DNA of 27,461 nt from JAPHSX01 sp050298555. Its GTDB lineage: Bacteria; Pseudomonadota; Gammaproteobacteria; Thiohalomonadales; Thiohalomonadaceae. The notes below the pieces were generated by a model that worked only from the letters and a program-made list of their open reading frames with translations, had not been told where the DNA came from and did not search any database. A program made the translations under genes and the position numbers. Position 1 is the stretch's first letter. The number at the start of each line of letters is the position of its first letter. Of this stretch, positions 8,161 to 14,450 are shown piece after piece. The stretch lies in assembly GCA_050298555.1 (NCBI GenBank), contig JBNKUL010000082.1, forward strand, positions 1 to 27,461, in the 5' to 3' direction.

Positions 8161-9036
8161 CTACTCAATCTCATAAAATATATATTGTACCTGCCCATCT
8201 CTTAGCAACTTAACCTGGACTTCTCTGACATTATCCAAATCCTGATATATGGAAACGAAATCATCTAGTGAGTTTACGGTTTGACCGTTGATATCTTGTA
8301 TTACGTCTCCAACCCTAACCCCAACATCTTCAAGAAAGCTCGCCTCCACCAAACGTTCGACAAGAAAGCCTCCCTCAGGTTCTGGCGATATACGCGCGCT
8401 ATTAATAAATTCAGGCGAGTCCAACTGCTCCGCAAGCAGTTCGCGACTTATTGTGTATTGGTATTTACTTACACGCGCAACACCTTCCACTGGCTCTCTA
8501 TCTAAGGCTGACGCATGTGCAGGCAGCGCAGCAACCTCACCTGTAGAAATATGACGTTCCTCCGCCACACTAGCCTCTTGACCAGAGCGCAGATTAGTCA
8601 ATCGTATTTTGCTTAGAGAACCATTGTGCCGAACAACCACTGAATCACACAAAATCTTCTCCAGTACAACGCCAGCAATCACTTCATCGCCTACGACATA
8701 CGGAGCATCAACATCACCACTAACGCTAATTAGAGCAACACTCCTAAGATTTGATTTTATGAGTCCGGTAACAGAAACCCCAAACTCTGTGCCATAGCCA
8801 ATATGGACATACTCGGCTCTCTTGGTCGCACTCATCTGCCCCACATGATCAGGGGCTGTTCCATCATGCTTGCACTCTCCTGCACCATCCTTCACCCCCA
8901 CAGGGTTGACCCTGGATTGACTTTCCTCAGATTCCGTCCCATCAAAACCATCGACAAATCGCTGCCCCCCAATAGACCACAGGGCGCCACCGCCGATAAG
9001 AATCAACAATAAAATGCTGTTTTTGCGAACCTTCAT
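8161..9036 (-). CDS. Orphan GspC-like type II secretion component with PDZ domain
   Basis: A 291-residue bitopic inner-membrane protein. It has a short cytoplasmic N-terminus (MKVRKN), one membrane helix (about 7-22), a long polar linker, a homology-region (HR) domain of the GspC/PilP type (about 84-148: GLIKSNLRSVALISVSGDVDAPYVVGDEV... then VVVRHNG with LSKIRL), and a C-terminal PDZ domain (about 205-291: GFLVERLVEASFLEDVGVRVGDVIQDINGQ). In type II secretion, GspC links the inner-membrane platform to the outer-membrane secretin GspD through HR and helps select substrates through PDZ. No gspD-gspM genes lie in this window, so it is an orphan copy or part of a dispersed system. The gene is far more AT-rich than its neighbours and follows the lipoprotein gene by 52 bases on the same strand. 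Confidence 0.75.
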   Translation of the reverse strand: MKVRKNSILLLILIGGGALWSIGGQRFVDGFDGTESEESQSRVNPVGVKDGAGECKHDGTAPDHVGQMSATKRAEYVHIGYGTEFGVSVTGLIKSNLRSVALISVSGDVDAPYVVGDEVIAGVVLEKILCDSVVVRHNGSLSKIRLTNLRSGQEASVAEERHISTGEVAALPAHASALDREPVEGVARVSKYQYTISRELLAEQLDSPEFINSARISPEPEGGFLVERLVEASFLEDVGVRVGDVIQDINGQTVNSLDDFVSIYQDLDNVREVQVKLLRDGQVQYIFYEIE

Positions 9037-9088
9037 TTAACGCACAACAATAACCAACGTTACCGTTGATTTTTTTGCGCCCTGATTG

Positions 9089-9379
9089 TTACGGGCAAAT
9101 AATTTTAATATTTAGAACGCAACGATAATCAACACTAGCCGCATCATCCTTGGTAGCGTAGCATTTGCCGTTACAGTAGTACTTATGGGTTATAGGGCAA
9201 CAATGTCCATTTGAATTGCAGTAACCTGAAGGACATCCTGTGCCGCCGATTGCGCCAGATAGGGGGTCTGTGGGAACGGCACAGCCAACCAGCAAGAAAC
9301 CGAACAGAAAAAGAGAAGCGGTTTTATTGAAGAGGGGGGAAAGAAAAATATTCCTTAATGGGGTAAAAAATATATACAT
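9089..9379 (-). CDS. Small cysteine-rich lipoprotein, function unknown
   Basis: A 96-residue predicted lipoprotein. It has a basic/hydrophobic leader (about 1-32) ending in the lipobox LVGC with Cys33 as the lipidation site, then a mature region of about 63 residues. Eight further cysteines are at 49, 54, 60, 61, 69, 73, 87 and 95 (C-x4-C-x5-CC-x7-C-x3-C-x13-C-x7-C), enough for four disulfides in a small knot-like or EGF/granulin-like fold. The short segment GYCNSNGHCCP resembles disulfide-rich modules seen in extracellular proteins, but I recognise no named family. A GGGAGA ribosome-binding site precedes the ATG. It lies upstream of the orphan GspC-like gene on the same strand and may share its transcript; an envelope or surface role is inferred. 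AT-rich like its neighbour. Confidence 0.65.
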   Translation of the reverse strand: MYIFFTPLRNIFLSPLFNKTASLFLFGFLLVGCAVPTDPLSGAIGGTGCPSGYCNSNGHCCPITHKYYCNGKCYATKDDAASVDYRCVLNIKIICP

Positions 9380-9578
9380 GCCATTTCTCCCTGTAATAGT
9401 CGACTCGTATTGGCGCCGGCACTTTATGCCTTCTCCATCTATGACTCACGGCATACGCTAGCACAATATATATTAATTGCGAACTTGCTACACATACCCC
9501 CCTAGGCACAACACGAGCCTCGTTGGACGCCTAAACACTCAGTAGTCTCCATTAAACTCTGCACGGTACAGCCTTCAG

Positions 9579-9634
9579 AAAAAACCCCAACAGCATCAAG
9601 GGCCCTTTACGCTAGCAACACTAAAACAGGGGTT
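9579..9634 (-). terminator. Possible Rho-independent terminator downstream of the DUF2238 gene
   Basis: On the minus strand AACCCC (from 9634) can pair with GGGGTT (about 9584-9589), followed directly by a run of T (GGGGTTTTTTCTG). The enclosed 40-base loop contains a smaller palindrome (AAGGGCCCTT). It is placed to end transcription of the DUF2238 gene. The stem is only six pairs and the loop is long, so this is tentative. The rest of 9380-9669 shows only AT-rich non-coding sequence. Confidence 0.3.
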
Positions 9635-9669
9635 GCAATGCAAGCTGCACCCTGGTGTCACAACTCCGC

Positions 9670-10293
9670 TCACTCCCCCAACCGCAAAACCTCCCCCCGA
9701 CACCGCACAAAATAAACCGTCAGCACCAGCATCGCGCCCAGGGTGTCGGCAAGGATATCCTTCTGCGCATCCCATACATCCCCCTGCGATCCCAATACCG
9801 CGATGCCCGCCGTGGGGTCGGCGCTGATGGCGTACTGCCACTCGAAGATCTCATAGATACCGGCCACGGAGATGATGGCGAAGAGGGGAAACAGGGCGAC
9901 GATCCAGCCGGTACGTACCAGGCGACGGCTCACCATCCACTCGGCCAGTGGGTAGGCATAGAAACCGACAGAGAAGTGGGCGATGCGGTCGTAGTGGTTG
10001 CGCTCGAAACCGAAGAGTTCGCTAAACCAGTCGAAGGGGACGCGCTCGAAGGTATAGTGGCCGCCGATGGTGTGAAGGAAGATGAAGACCGCCATCAGCA
10101 CGTAGCTAGTGTTGGAGAAGTGATGAATGCGCGAGAAGGCGATAATGCTGCCGACCACCATCAGTACCGGGATGTTCTCCGCCCACCACACGGCGCGATC
10201 GTAGGGTTCGATGGCGCAGACGGCGAACAGCAGCAGGTAGGCGAGCAGCAGCAGGCCGGGGAAGCTGGTGATGGTGGGTAGTCGTGGTGTCAT
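9670..10293 (-). CDS. DUF2238 / YjdF family inner-membrane protein
   Basis: A 207-residue polytopic membrane protein with about six hydrophobic segments. It carries the DUF2238 signature: HTIGGHYTFERVPFDWFSELFGFERNHYDRIAHFSVGFYAYPLAEW, then IYEIFEWQYA, and QGDVWDAQKDILADTLGAML near the C-terminus. The clustered conserved His, Asp, Glu and Trp residues at membrane boundaries suggest a metal or substrate site, but the family function is not established. E. coli YjdF is the best known relative. The ATG at 10293 has a good ribosome-binding site (AGGGAGAG, five bases upstream). It is separated from the GNAT-fol operon by about 80 bases that include a REP-like palindrome, and so is probably its own unit. 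Confidence 0.85.
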   Translation of the reverse strand: MTPRLPTITSFPGLLLLAYLLLFAVCAIEPYDRAVWWAENIPVLMVVGSIIAFSRIHHFSNTSYVLMAVFIFLHTIGGHYTFERVPFDWFSELFGFERNHYDRIAHFSVGFYAYPLAEWMVSRRLVRTGWIVALFPLFAIISVAGIYEIFEWQYAISADPTAGIAVLGSQGDVWDAQKDILADTLGAMLVLTVYFVRCRGEVLRLGE

Positions 10294-10355
10294 TTAACTC
10301 TCCCTGTTTTGTGGTCTGTTTTATTTTATGGACAGTATATCTTTTGTGACGCCCG

Positions 10356-10382
10356 TTCGCGGCTTGGAAGCCGCTCCTACAA
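10356..10382. repeat. REP-like palindromic element at the GNAT gene end
   Basis: Read on the minus strand it begins TTGTAGGAGCGGCTTCC and ends AAGCCGCGAA. It has a perfect 7-bp stem (GCGGCTT/AAGCCGC, 10359-10374) with a two-base loop. This closely resembles the common GTAGGAGCGGCTT...AAGCCGCGA REP family of Pseudomonas and related gammaproteobacteria. Its GTAG end contains the TAG stop of the GNAT gene. I find only one complete copy in the window. Confidence 0.7.
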
Positions 10383-10880
10383 CGCTTCGATCGGCTTCTG
10401 CCAAAACAGCGCCTGTCCCGCCTCCGGATCCAGCTCATACGCCCCAAAGCCAAACTTGCGATAGGCCCCCTGGGCGACTTCGTTGTTACTGAGCACCTCC
10501 AGGGTCAATTTGCAGCAGCCGCGCTCGCGTGCCAACTGCTCGATCTTTTCCAGCATCCGCTGCGCCAGGCCGTTGCCGCGATATTCATTCGCAACGATCA
10601 CATCGTGAATGTTCAGCAACGGTTTCGCGGCAAAGGTGGAGAAACCTTCGAAGGCGTTGATGAGGCCGACGGGATTGTCGCCGTGAAGAGCGATCACGCC
10701 GAGGTAGTCGCTGCGTTGTTGCAGCTGCGGGATGAGGTTTTGTTGCACTGTTTCGGACAGCGGCTCGCCGCCACCCATGGGGTCGCGGGCGTAGTGGTCG
10801 AGCAGTTGCAACACGGCCTCACCGTCTGTCGTCAGCTCGACGCGGCGCACGCTCTCTACCAATGGAACTCCACCGGCCAT
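10377..10880 (-). CDS. GNAT family N-acetyltransferase
   Basis: A 167-residue acetyl-CoA-dependent acyltransferase. The central strand and pyrophosphate-binding loop are visible in LLNIHDVIVANEYRGNGLAQRMLEKIEQLARERGCCKLTLEVLSNNEVAQGAYRKFGFGAYEL, with the R/Q-x-x-G-x-G/A motif as YRGNGLA and the classic AxxxYxxxGF segment after it. The substrate is unknown. The frame opens at 10913, but ATG 10880 has a strong AAGGAGAAA box at good spacing and gives a normal GNAT N-terminus. With that start it overlaps the 3' end of folK by 25 bases, so it is probably the third gene of a folB-folK-GNAT transcript. Its stop codon lies inside a REP-like element. Confidence 0.87.
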   Translation of the reverse strand: MAGGVPLVESVRRVELTTDGEAVLQLLDHYARDPMGGGEPLSETVQQNLIPQLQQRSDYLGVIALHGDNPVGLINAFEGFSTFAAKPLLNIHDVIVANEYRGNGLAQRMLEKIEQLARERGCCKLTLEVLSNNEVAQGAYRKFGFGAYELDPEAGQALFWQKPIEAL

Positions 10881-11344
10881 AGTGACTGTTTCTCCTTGTC
10901 GAAGTTGTTCCACATCTCGCCGTAGCTCTGTAGGAGCAGGGGGTGTTGTTCCAGGGGTGCGATCTCGGCCAGCGGCCAGAGGACGAAGGCGTTCTTGGTG
11001 ATCTCGTCGCGCGGCAGCTGCAGGCCGTTGTCGTTGCTGACCAGGTCGTCGTAGGTAAGCAGGTCGATATCCAAAGTTCGGGAGGAGAAGCGCGGTCCTT
11101 CTCTTGTTCGCCCATGGTCGGCCTCGATGGCGTGCAGGGTGTCGGAGACCTGCCTGGGGGGCATGTCAGTATCGATGGCGGCGACCAGATTGTAGAAGTT
11201 GTCGCCGTCGAAGCCGACCGACTCGCTCTCGTACACGCGCGACAGCGCCACCTCACCGAAGACCCGCTTCAGGTCGGCGACGCCGCCGCGGATGTTGCTC
11301 TCGCGGTCGATGTTGCTGCCGATGCTGAGGTAGACCCGCGCCAT
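10856..11344 (-). CDS. folK: 2-amino-4-hydroxy-6-hydroxymethyldihydropteridine diphosphokinase
   Basis: A 162-residue HPPK that transfers pyrophosphate from ATP to 6-hydroxymethyl-7,8-dihydropterin, the step before dihydropteroate synthase in folate synthesis. Signature elements are the N-terminal VYLSIGSNIDRESNI, the substrate-binding stretch YNLVAAIDT, and the family signature RFSSRTLDIDLLTYDD with its paired Mg-binding aspartates. Length matches E. coli FolK. The ATG shares its A with the TAA of folB (TAATG), a tight coupling that places both consecutive pterin-pathway enzymes in one operon; the GNAT gene overlaps the 3' end. After about residue 140 the tail (MWNNFDKEKQSLWPVEFHW) is a little unusual, but the catalytic core is complete. 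Confidence 0.95.
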   Translation of the reverse strand: MARVYLSIGSNIDRESNIRGGVADLKRVFGEVALSRVYESESVGFDGDNFYNLVAAIDTDMPPRQVSDTLHAIEADHGRTREGPRFSSRTLDIDLLTYDDLVSNDNGLQLPRDEITKNAFVLWPLAEIAPLEQHPLLLQSYGEMWNNFDKEKQSLWPVEFHW

Positions 11345-11712
11345 TATTCGCCCTCGAACTCTTCGCGGCGACGCTCAATGATGATGCCGACACCGGCGGC
11401 GTGGCGCACCGCGCCCTTCTTGTTCAGCGTCACCTTGACCCACGGCACCTGGAACTCGGTGATCACCAGCTCGGCGACCTTTTCCGCCAGCGTCTCCACC
11501 AACTGGAACTGGCTCTCACCGACGAACTGGATCAACCGCTTGGCCACCGATTTGTAGTCGAGGGTGTCCTCAATGGCGTCCGAGGCGGCGGCCTTGCGGA
11601 TGTCGGTGGCCATCTCGATGTCGAAGCAGACGGTCTGCTTGATGCGCCGCTCCCAGTCGTAGATGCCGATCACGGTGTCGATGTTGAGCTCTTTGAGGTA
11701 GATGATGTCCAT
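11344..11712 (-). CDS. folB: Dihydroneopterin aldolase
   Basis: A 122-residue enzyme that converts 7,8-dihydroneopterin to 6-hydroxymethyl-7,8-dihydropterin and glycolaldehyde in folate biosynthesis, and that can act as an epimerase. It starts with MDIIYLKELNIDTVIGIYDWERRIKQ, where IGIYDWER is the family signature with the active-site glutamate. It continues with LDYKSVAKRL and LVETLAEKVAELV, and ends with the catalytic-lysine region VTLNKKGAVRHAAGVGI. Length fits the family. It is the first gene of folB-folK-GNAT, divergent from plsY across 142 bases, the arrangement common in gammaproteobacteria. A plausible sigma-70 promoter is annotated upstream. Confidence 0.95.
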   Translation of the reverse strand: MDIIYLKELNIDTVIGIYDWERRIKQTVCFDIEMATDIRKAAASDAIEDTLDYKSVAKRLIQFVGESQFQLVETLAEKVAELVITEFQVPWVKVTLNKKGAVRHAAGVGIIIERRREEFEGE

Positions 11713-11737
11713 AGGTACTCCGGTAACAATGAGGGCA

Positions 11738-11766
11738 ACTATACCGGCTCACAGAAACGGCTCCAA
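11738..11766 (-). promoter_or_regulatory. Candidate sigma-70 promoter for folB-folK
   Basis: On the minus strand TTGGAG (11766-11761) and TATAGT (11743-11738) are separated by 17 bases, and the -10 lies about 25 bases upstream of the folB ATG. The -10 matches five of six consensus positions and the -35 three of six. Confidence 0.4.
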
Positions 11767-11817
11767 GGGTAAGACATGGGTAAGAGAGATGGGCTCGAAG
11801 CGGTCACGCAGAGGCCG

Positions 11818-11823
11818 TATAAT
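11818..11823 (+). promoter_or_regulatory. Candidate -10 element for plsY
   Basis: A perfect TATAAT lies 31 bases upstream of the plsY ATG. The best hexamer 17 bases further upstream is TCGAAG (11795-11800), a poor -35. Only the -10 is convincing. Confidence 0.4.
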
Positions 11824-11854
11824 CGCGCCACCATCACCACAACGACCCTAGAAC

Positions 11855-12451
11855 ATGTCCACACTCGAAATCGCCCTCATCATCTTCGCCTACCTGCTCG
11901 GCTCGCTCTCCGCCGCCATCATCATCTGCAAATTGATGGGGCTGCCCGACCCACGCACCATGGGCTCGAAGAACCCGGGGGCGACCAACGTGCTGCGCAC
12001 CGGCAATAAGAAGGCGGCGGCGCTGACCCTGTTCGGCGACTTCCTCAAGGGACTGCTGCCGGTAGTTATCGGTATTGCGCTCAAGGTGGAGCCGCAGACC
12101 CTCGCCTTTATCGGCCTGGCCGCCTTCCTCGGCCACCTCTACCCGCTATTCTTCGGTTTTCAGGGCGGCAAGGGGGTGGCGACCGCGCTGGGGGTGATCC
12201 TGGGACTCTCCTGGCAGGTGGCGGTTGCGGCGCTGCTCACTTGGCTCATCGTGGCGAAGGTATTCAAGATCTCCTCGCTCTCCGCATTGATTGCCGCGGT
12301 GCTCACCCCACTCTACTGCTGGCTGCTGACGCCGCAAAAGGAGTTCATCATCCTGCTGGGGGTGGTGAGCGTGCTGCTGATCTGGCGCCACCGCAGCAAT
12401 ATCCAGAACCTGCTCAGCGGCCGTGAAGGGAAGATTGGGAGTAAGGGCTAG
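11855..12451 (+). CDS. plsY: Acyl-phosphate:glycerol-3-phosphate acyltransferase
   Basis: A 198-residue polytopic inner-membrane enzyme that transfers an acyl group from acyl-phosphate to glycerol-3-phosphate, making lysophosphatidic acid for phospholipid synthesis. All three PlsY motifs are visible: GSKNPGATNVLRTG (about 37-50), the segment around FGDFLKGLLPV (60-70), and GHLYPLFFGFQGGKGVAT (93-110). Hydrophobic segments at the N-terminus and between motifs fit the seven-helix topology. The length matches bacterial family members. The upstream Shine-Dalgarno is weak. It is divergent from folB and convergent with tsaD, and a nested palindromic repeat lies just past its stop. Assignment is secure. 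Confidence 0.95.
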   Translation: MSTLEIALIIFAYLLGSLSAAIIICKLMGLPDPRTMGSKNPGATNVLRTGNKKAAALTLFGDFLKGLLPVVIGIALKVEPQTLAFIGLAAFLGHLYPLFFGFQGGKGVATALGVILGLSWQVAVAALLTWLIVAKVFKISSLSALIAAVLTPLYCWLLTPQKEFIILLGVVSVLLIWRHRSNIQNLLSGREGKIGSKG

Positions 12452-12463
12452 ACCCGGTAGGCC

Positions 12464-12536
12464 CGTAGGCTGGGCAGTTATGCCCAGCGAGCGTACATAT
12501 GACAACCAGATGCTGGGCATGGCTGCCCAGCCTACG
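12464..12536. repeat. 73-bp nested inverted repeat between plsY and tsaD
   Basis: The outer arms CGTAGGCTGGGCAG (12464-12477) and CTGCCCAGCCTACG (12523-12536) are perfect 14-bp inverted complements. Pairing extends to 25 bases per arm with two mismatches (12464-12488 with 12512-12536). Each arm also folds on itself (CTGGGCA-gtta-TGCCCAG on the left), so the element is two REP-like hairpins in opposite orientation, like a BIME. It begins 12 bases after the plsY stop and ends two bases before the tsaD stop codon (minus strand), filling the gap between two converging genes, where it could end transcription both ways. Confidence 0.75.
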
Positions 12537-12538
12537 AA

Positions 12539-13555
12539 TTATTCGACAGCGGGAAGCTCTTCGATAGGCCAGCGCGGCGTGGCGCCAAAGGGCAGCGGTA
12601 CACTCTGCCCCGCCTTTAACCTTAAATAACCGGCGTAGGCGATCATCGCGCCGTTGTCGGTACAGAACTCCGGACGCGGGTAGTAGACCTCGGCCCCCAG
12701 CTCCCCACCCATCTTCTCCAACCTCTCACGCAGCCCCTTGTTGGCACTGACGCCGCCGGCGATCACCAGCCGCTTGAGGCCGGTCTGCTGCAGGGCTCGT
12801 CTGCATTTGATCGCCAGGGTCTCCACCACCGCCTCCTGGAAGGCGTAGGCGATGTCGGCCCGGGCCTGTTCGCTCTGCTCGCTCTTCTGCCAGGTGGTAA
12901 GGGTGAAGGTCTTGAGGCCGGAGAAACTGAAGTCGAGGCCGGGACGGTCGGTCATCGGCCGCGGGAATTTGTAGGTGCCGGGGCGCCCCCGCTCTGCCAG
13001 CTTCGCCAATACCGGGCCGCCGGGGTAGCCGAGCTCCAGCATCTTGGCGGTCTTGTCGAAGGCCTCGCCGGCGGCATCGTCCAGCGACTCGCCGAGGATG
13101 GTGTACTGCCCCACCCCCTGCACCTCCACCAGCATGGTGTGGCCGCCGGAGACCAACAGCGCGACGAAGGGGAAGGGGGGCGGGCTCTCCTCCAGCATCG
13201 GTGCCAGCAGGTGACCCTCCATGTGGTGCACCTCGACCGCGGGCACGCCCCAGCTCCAGGCCAGGCTACGGCCGACCGAGGCGCCCACCAGCAGCGCCCC
13301 CACCAGGCCGGGCCCGGCGGTGTAGGCGACGCCGTCGATATCGCTACGCGTGACCCCGGCCTGCTCCATCGCCTGCGTCAGCAGCGGCAGCACCCGGCGC
13401 ACATGGTCGCGCGAGGCCAGCTCCGGCACCACGCCGCCGTACTCGGCGTGCATCGCCACCTGGCTGAACAGGGTGTGACTGAGCAGACCGCGCTCGCCGT
13501 GGTAGAGGGCGATGCCGGTCTCGTCGCAGGAGGTCTCTATTCCAAGAATCAACAT
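12539..13555 (-). CDS. tsaD: tRNA N6-adenosine threonylcarbamoyltransferase TsaD
   Basis: A 338-residue ASKHA-fold enzyme that transfers the threonylcarbamoyl group to A37 of ANN-decoding tRNAs (t6A), acting with TsaB, TsaE and TsaC. It begins MLILGIETSCDETG, matching the family start (E. coli MRVLGIETSCDETG). The metal-binding pair is H111 and H115 in HHMEGHLLAP, at the same positions as in E. coli. FVALLVSGGHTMLV, DDAAGEAFDKTAKMLELGYPGGP and the C-terminal AGGVSANKGLRERL are all present. The frame is open from 13591; ATG 13564 is a near alternative, but 13555 gives the family N-terminus. Divergent from rpsU, the standard layout, and convergent with plsY. Confidence 0.95.
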   Translation of the reverse strand: MLILGIETSCDETGIALYHGERGLLSHTLFSQVAMHAEYGGVVPELASRDHVRRVLPLLTQAMEQAGVTRSDIDGVAYTAGPGLVGALLVGASVGRSLAWSWGVPAVEVHHMEGHLLAPMLEESPPPFPFVALLVSGGHTMLVEVQGVGQYTILGESLDDAAGEAFDKTAKMLELGYPGGPVLAKLAERGRPGTYKFPRPMTDRPGLDFSFSGLKTFTLTTWQKSEQSEQARADIAYAFQEAVVETLAIKCRRALQQTGLKRLVIAGGVSANKGLRERLEKMGGELGAEVYYPRPEFCTDNGAMIAYAGYLRLKAGQSVPLPFGATPRWPIEELPAVE

Positions 13556-13612
13556 GGCGCGCATTTTCTCTGCTTGCCCGCCACGGCACAAGGTCTTTCC
13601 TCACATAGAGCG

Positions 13613-13641
13613 TTGCATTTTCCCCGCCGGGTAACTAGAAT
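13613..13641 (+). promoter_or_regulatory. Candidate sigma-70 promoter for the rpsU-yqeY-dnaG-rpoD operon
   Basis: TTGCAT (13613-13618) and TAGAAT (13636-13641) are 17 bases apart, leaving about 62 bases of leader before the rpsU ATG. The -10 matches five of six positions and the -35 three of six. The position suits the main promoter of this operon; no LexA-type operator is obvious beside it. Confidence 0.5.
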
Positions 13642-13710
13642 TGCCGGTTCTCTCCCCTGGGATGGACCTGGGTGGACCTAATTCAACACATATTTAGAGG
13701 TGAGAGGCAC

Positions 13711-13926
13711 ATGCCTTCCGTACGCGTAAAAGAGAACGAGCCCTTCGATATCGCCCTGCGTCGCTTCAAGCGCAGCTGTGAAAAAGCCGGTGTACTGTCT
13801 GAAGTACGTCGTCGCCAGGCCTATGAGAAGCCCACTTCCGTTCGCAAGCGCAAGCACGCCGCCGCTGTTAAGCGTCAGCAGAAGAAGACCTACCGCGAGC
13901 AGAACCGCTCCAAGCGTCTCTACTAA
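13711..13926 (+). CDS. rpsU: 30S ribosomal protein S21
   Basis: A 71-residue, highly basic small-subunit protein. It is nearly identical in pattern to other gammaproteobacterial S21 proteins: MPSVRVKENEPFDIALRRFKRSCEKAGVLSEVRRRQAYEKPT, then a lysine/arginine-rich C-terminus. S21 sits near the 3' end of 16S rRNA and helps initiation on mRNAs. The frame opens at 13672, but the ATG at 13711 has the AGAGGTGAGAG ribosome-binding region and gives the family N-terminus. First gene of the macromolecular-synthesis operon, 36 bases ahead of yqeY. Confidence 0.97.
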   Translation: MPSVRVKENEPFDIALRRFKRSCEKAGVLSEVRRRQAYEKPTSVRKRKHAAAVKRQQKKTYREQNRSKRLY

Positions 13927-13962
13927 TCCGCTTCCCCTGACCACACCCTGGAATAGACTCCC

Positions 13963-14415
13963 ATGGCCGAAACCCTGAAAGATCAGCTTACCGCCGATAT
14001 GAAGGAGGCCATGCGCGCCAAAGAGAAGGAGCGGCTCGGCACCGTCCGCCTGATCCTCGCTGCGATCAAGCAGCGCGAGGTGGATGAGCGCATCGAGCTG
14101 GACGACACCCAGGTGCTGGCGGTACTGGACAAGATGGTGAAGCAGCGCCGCGACTCCATCAAACAGTACCAGGATGCGGGCCGCGACGAACTCGCCGCGG
14201 TCGAAGAGGCCGAGATCGCCGTGATCCAGGCCTACCTGCCCGCCGCCCTCAGCGATGAGGAGATCGAGGCGATGATCGAAGAGGTCATCAGCGCCACCGG
14301 TGCCTCCGGTATGCAGGACATGGGCAAGGTAATGGGGCAGCTCAAGCCCAAGCTGCAGGGCCGCGCCGATATGGGGCAGGTCAGCGGCAAGATTAAAGCC
14401 CGCCTCACCGCATAA
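13963..14415 (+). CDS. yqeY: GatB/YqeY domain protein
   Basis: A 150-residue helical protein of the YqeY family, related to the C-terminal tRNA-binding domain of GatB in the Asp/Glu-tRNA amidotransferase. Typical segments are LKDQLTADMKEAMRAKEKERLGTVRLILAAIKQREVDER, then AEIAVIQAYLPAALSDEEIEAMI, and GMQDMGKVMGQLKPKLQGRADMGQVSGKIKARL. Stand-alone YqeY proteins are thought to bind tRNA or assist amidation, but their function is not firmly known. It lies between rpsU and dnaG, as in Pseudomonas and many other gammaproteobacteria, with short gaps (36 and 35 bases) that indicate one operon. Its Shine-Dalgarno is weak. Confidence 0.92.
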   Translation: MAETLKDQLTADMKEAMRAKEKERLGTVRLILAAIKQREVDERIELDDTQVLAVLDKMVKQRRDSIKQYQDAGRDELAAVEEAEIAVIQAYLPAALSDEEIEAMIEEVISATGASGMQDMGKVMGQLKPKLQGRADMGQVSGKIKARLTA

Positions 14416-14450
14416 TTCCCCCTCTGCCACCTCCCCGGCTAGAATAGGCC

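Larger units (their letters stand above)
8042..9669. other. AT-rich stretch, possible acquired cassette
   Basis: Base composition drops abruptly between the pteridine reductase and the DUF2238 gene. The 60 bases at 8161-8220 contain 22 G+C (37%), against 46 of 60 (77%) at 7321-7380. The stretch holds two minus-strand genes (GspC-like protein and cysteine-rich lipoprotein) plus gene-poor flanks at 8042-8160 and 9380-9669. In those flanks I see AT-rich tracts and one possible terminator, but no integrase, transposase or clear attachment repeats. Foreign origin is inferred from composition only. Confidence 0.5.

Noticed and set aside
9324..9509. 61-codon minus-strand frame overlapping the lipoprotein start
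   Set aside because: It is a different frame from the lipoprotein, has no good ribosome-binding site and no recognisable features, and its 3' part lies over the lipoprotein leader.
10928..10940. TGTAGGAGC inside folK, matching the start of the REP element
   Set aside because: Only nine bases match, with no palindrome after it, and it lies in the coding sequence; a chance match is enough.
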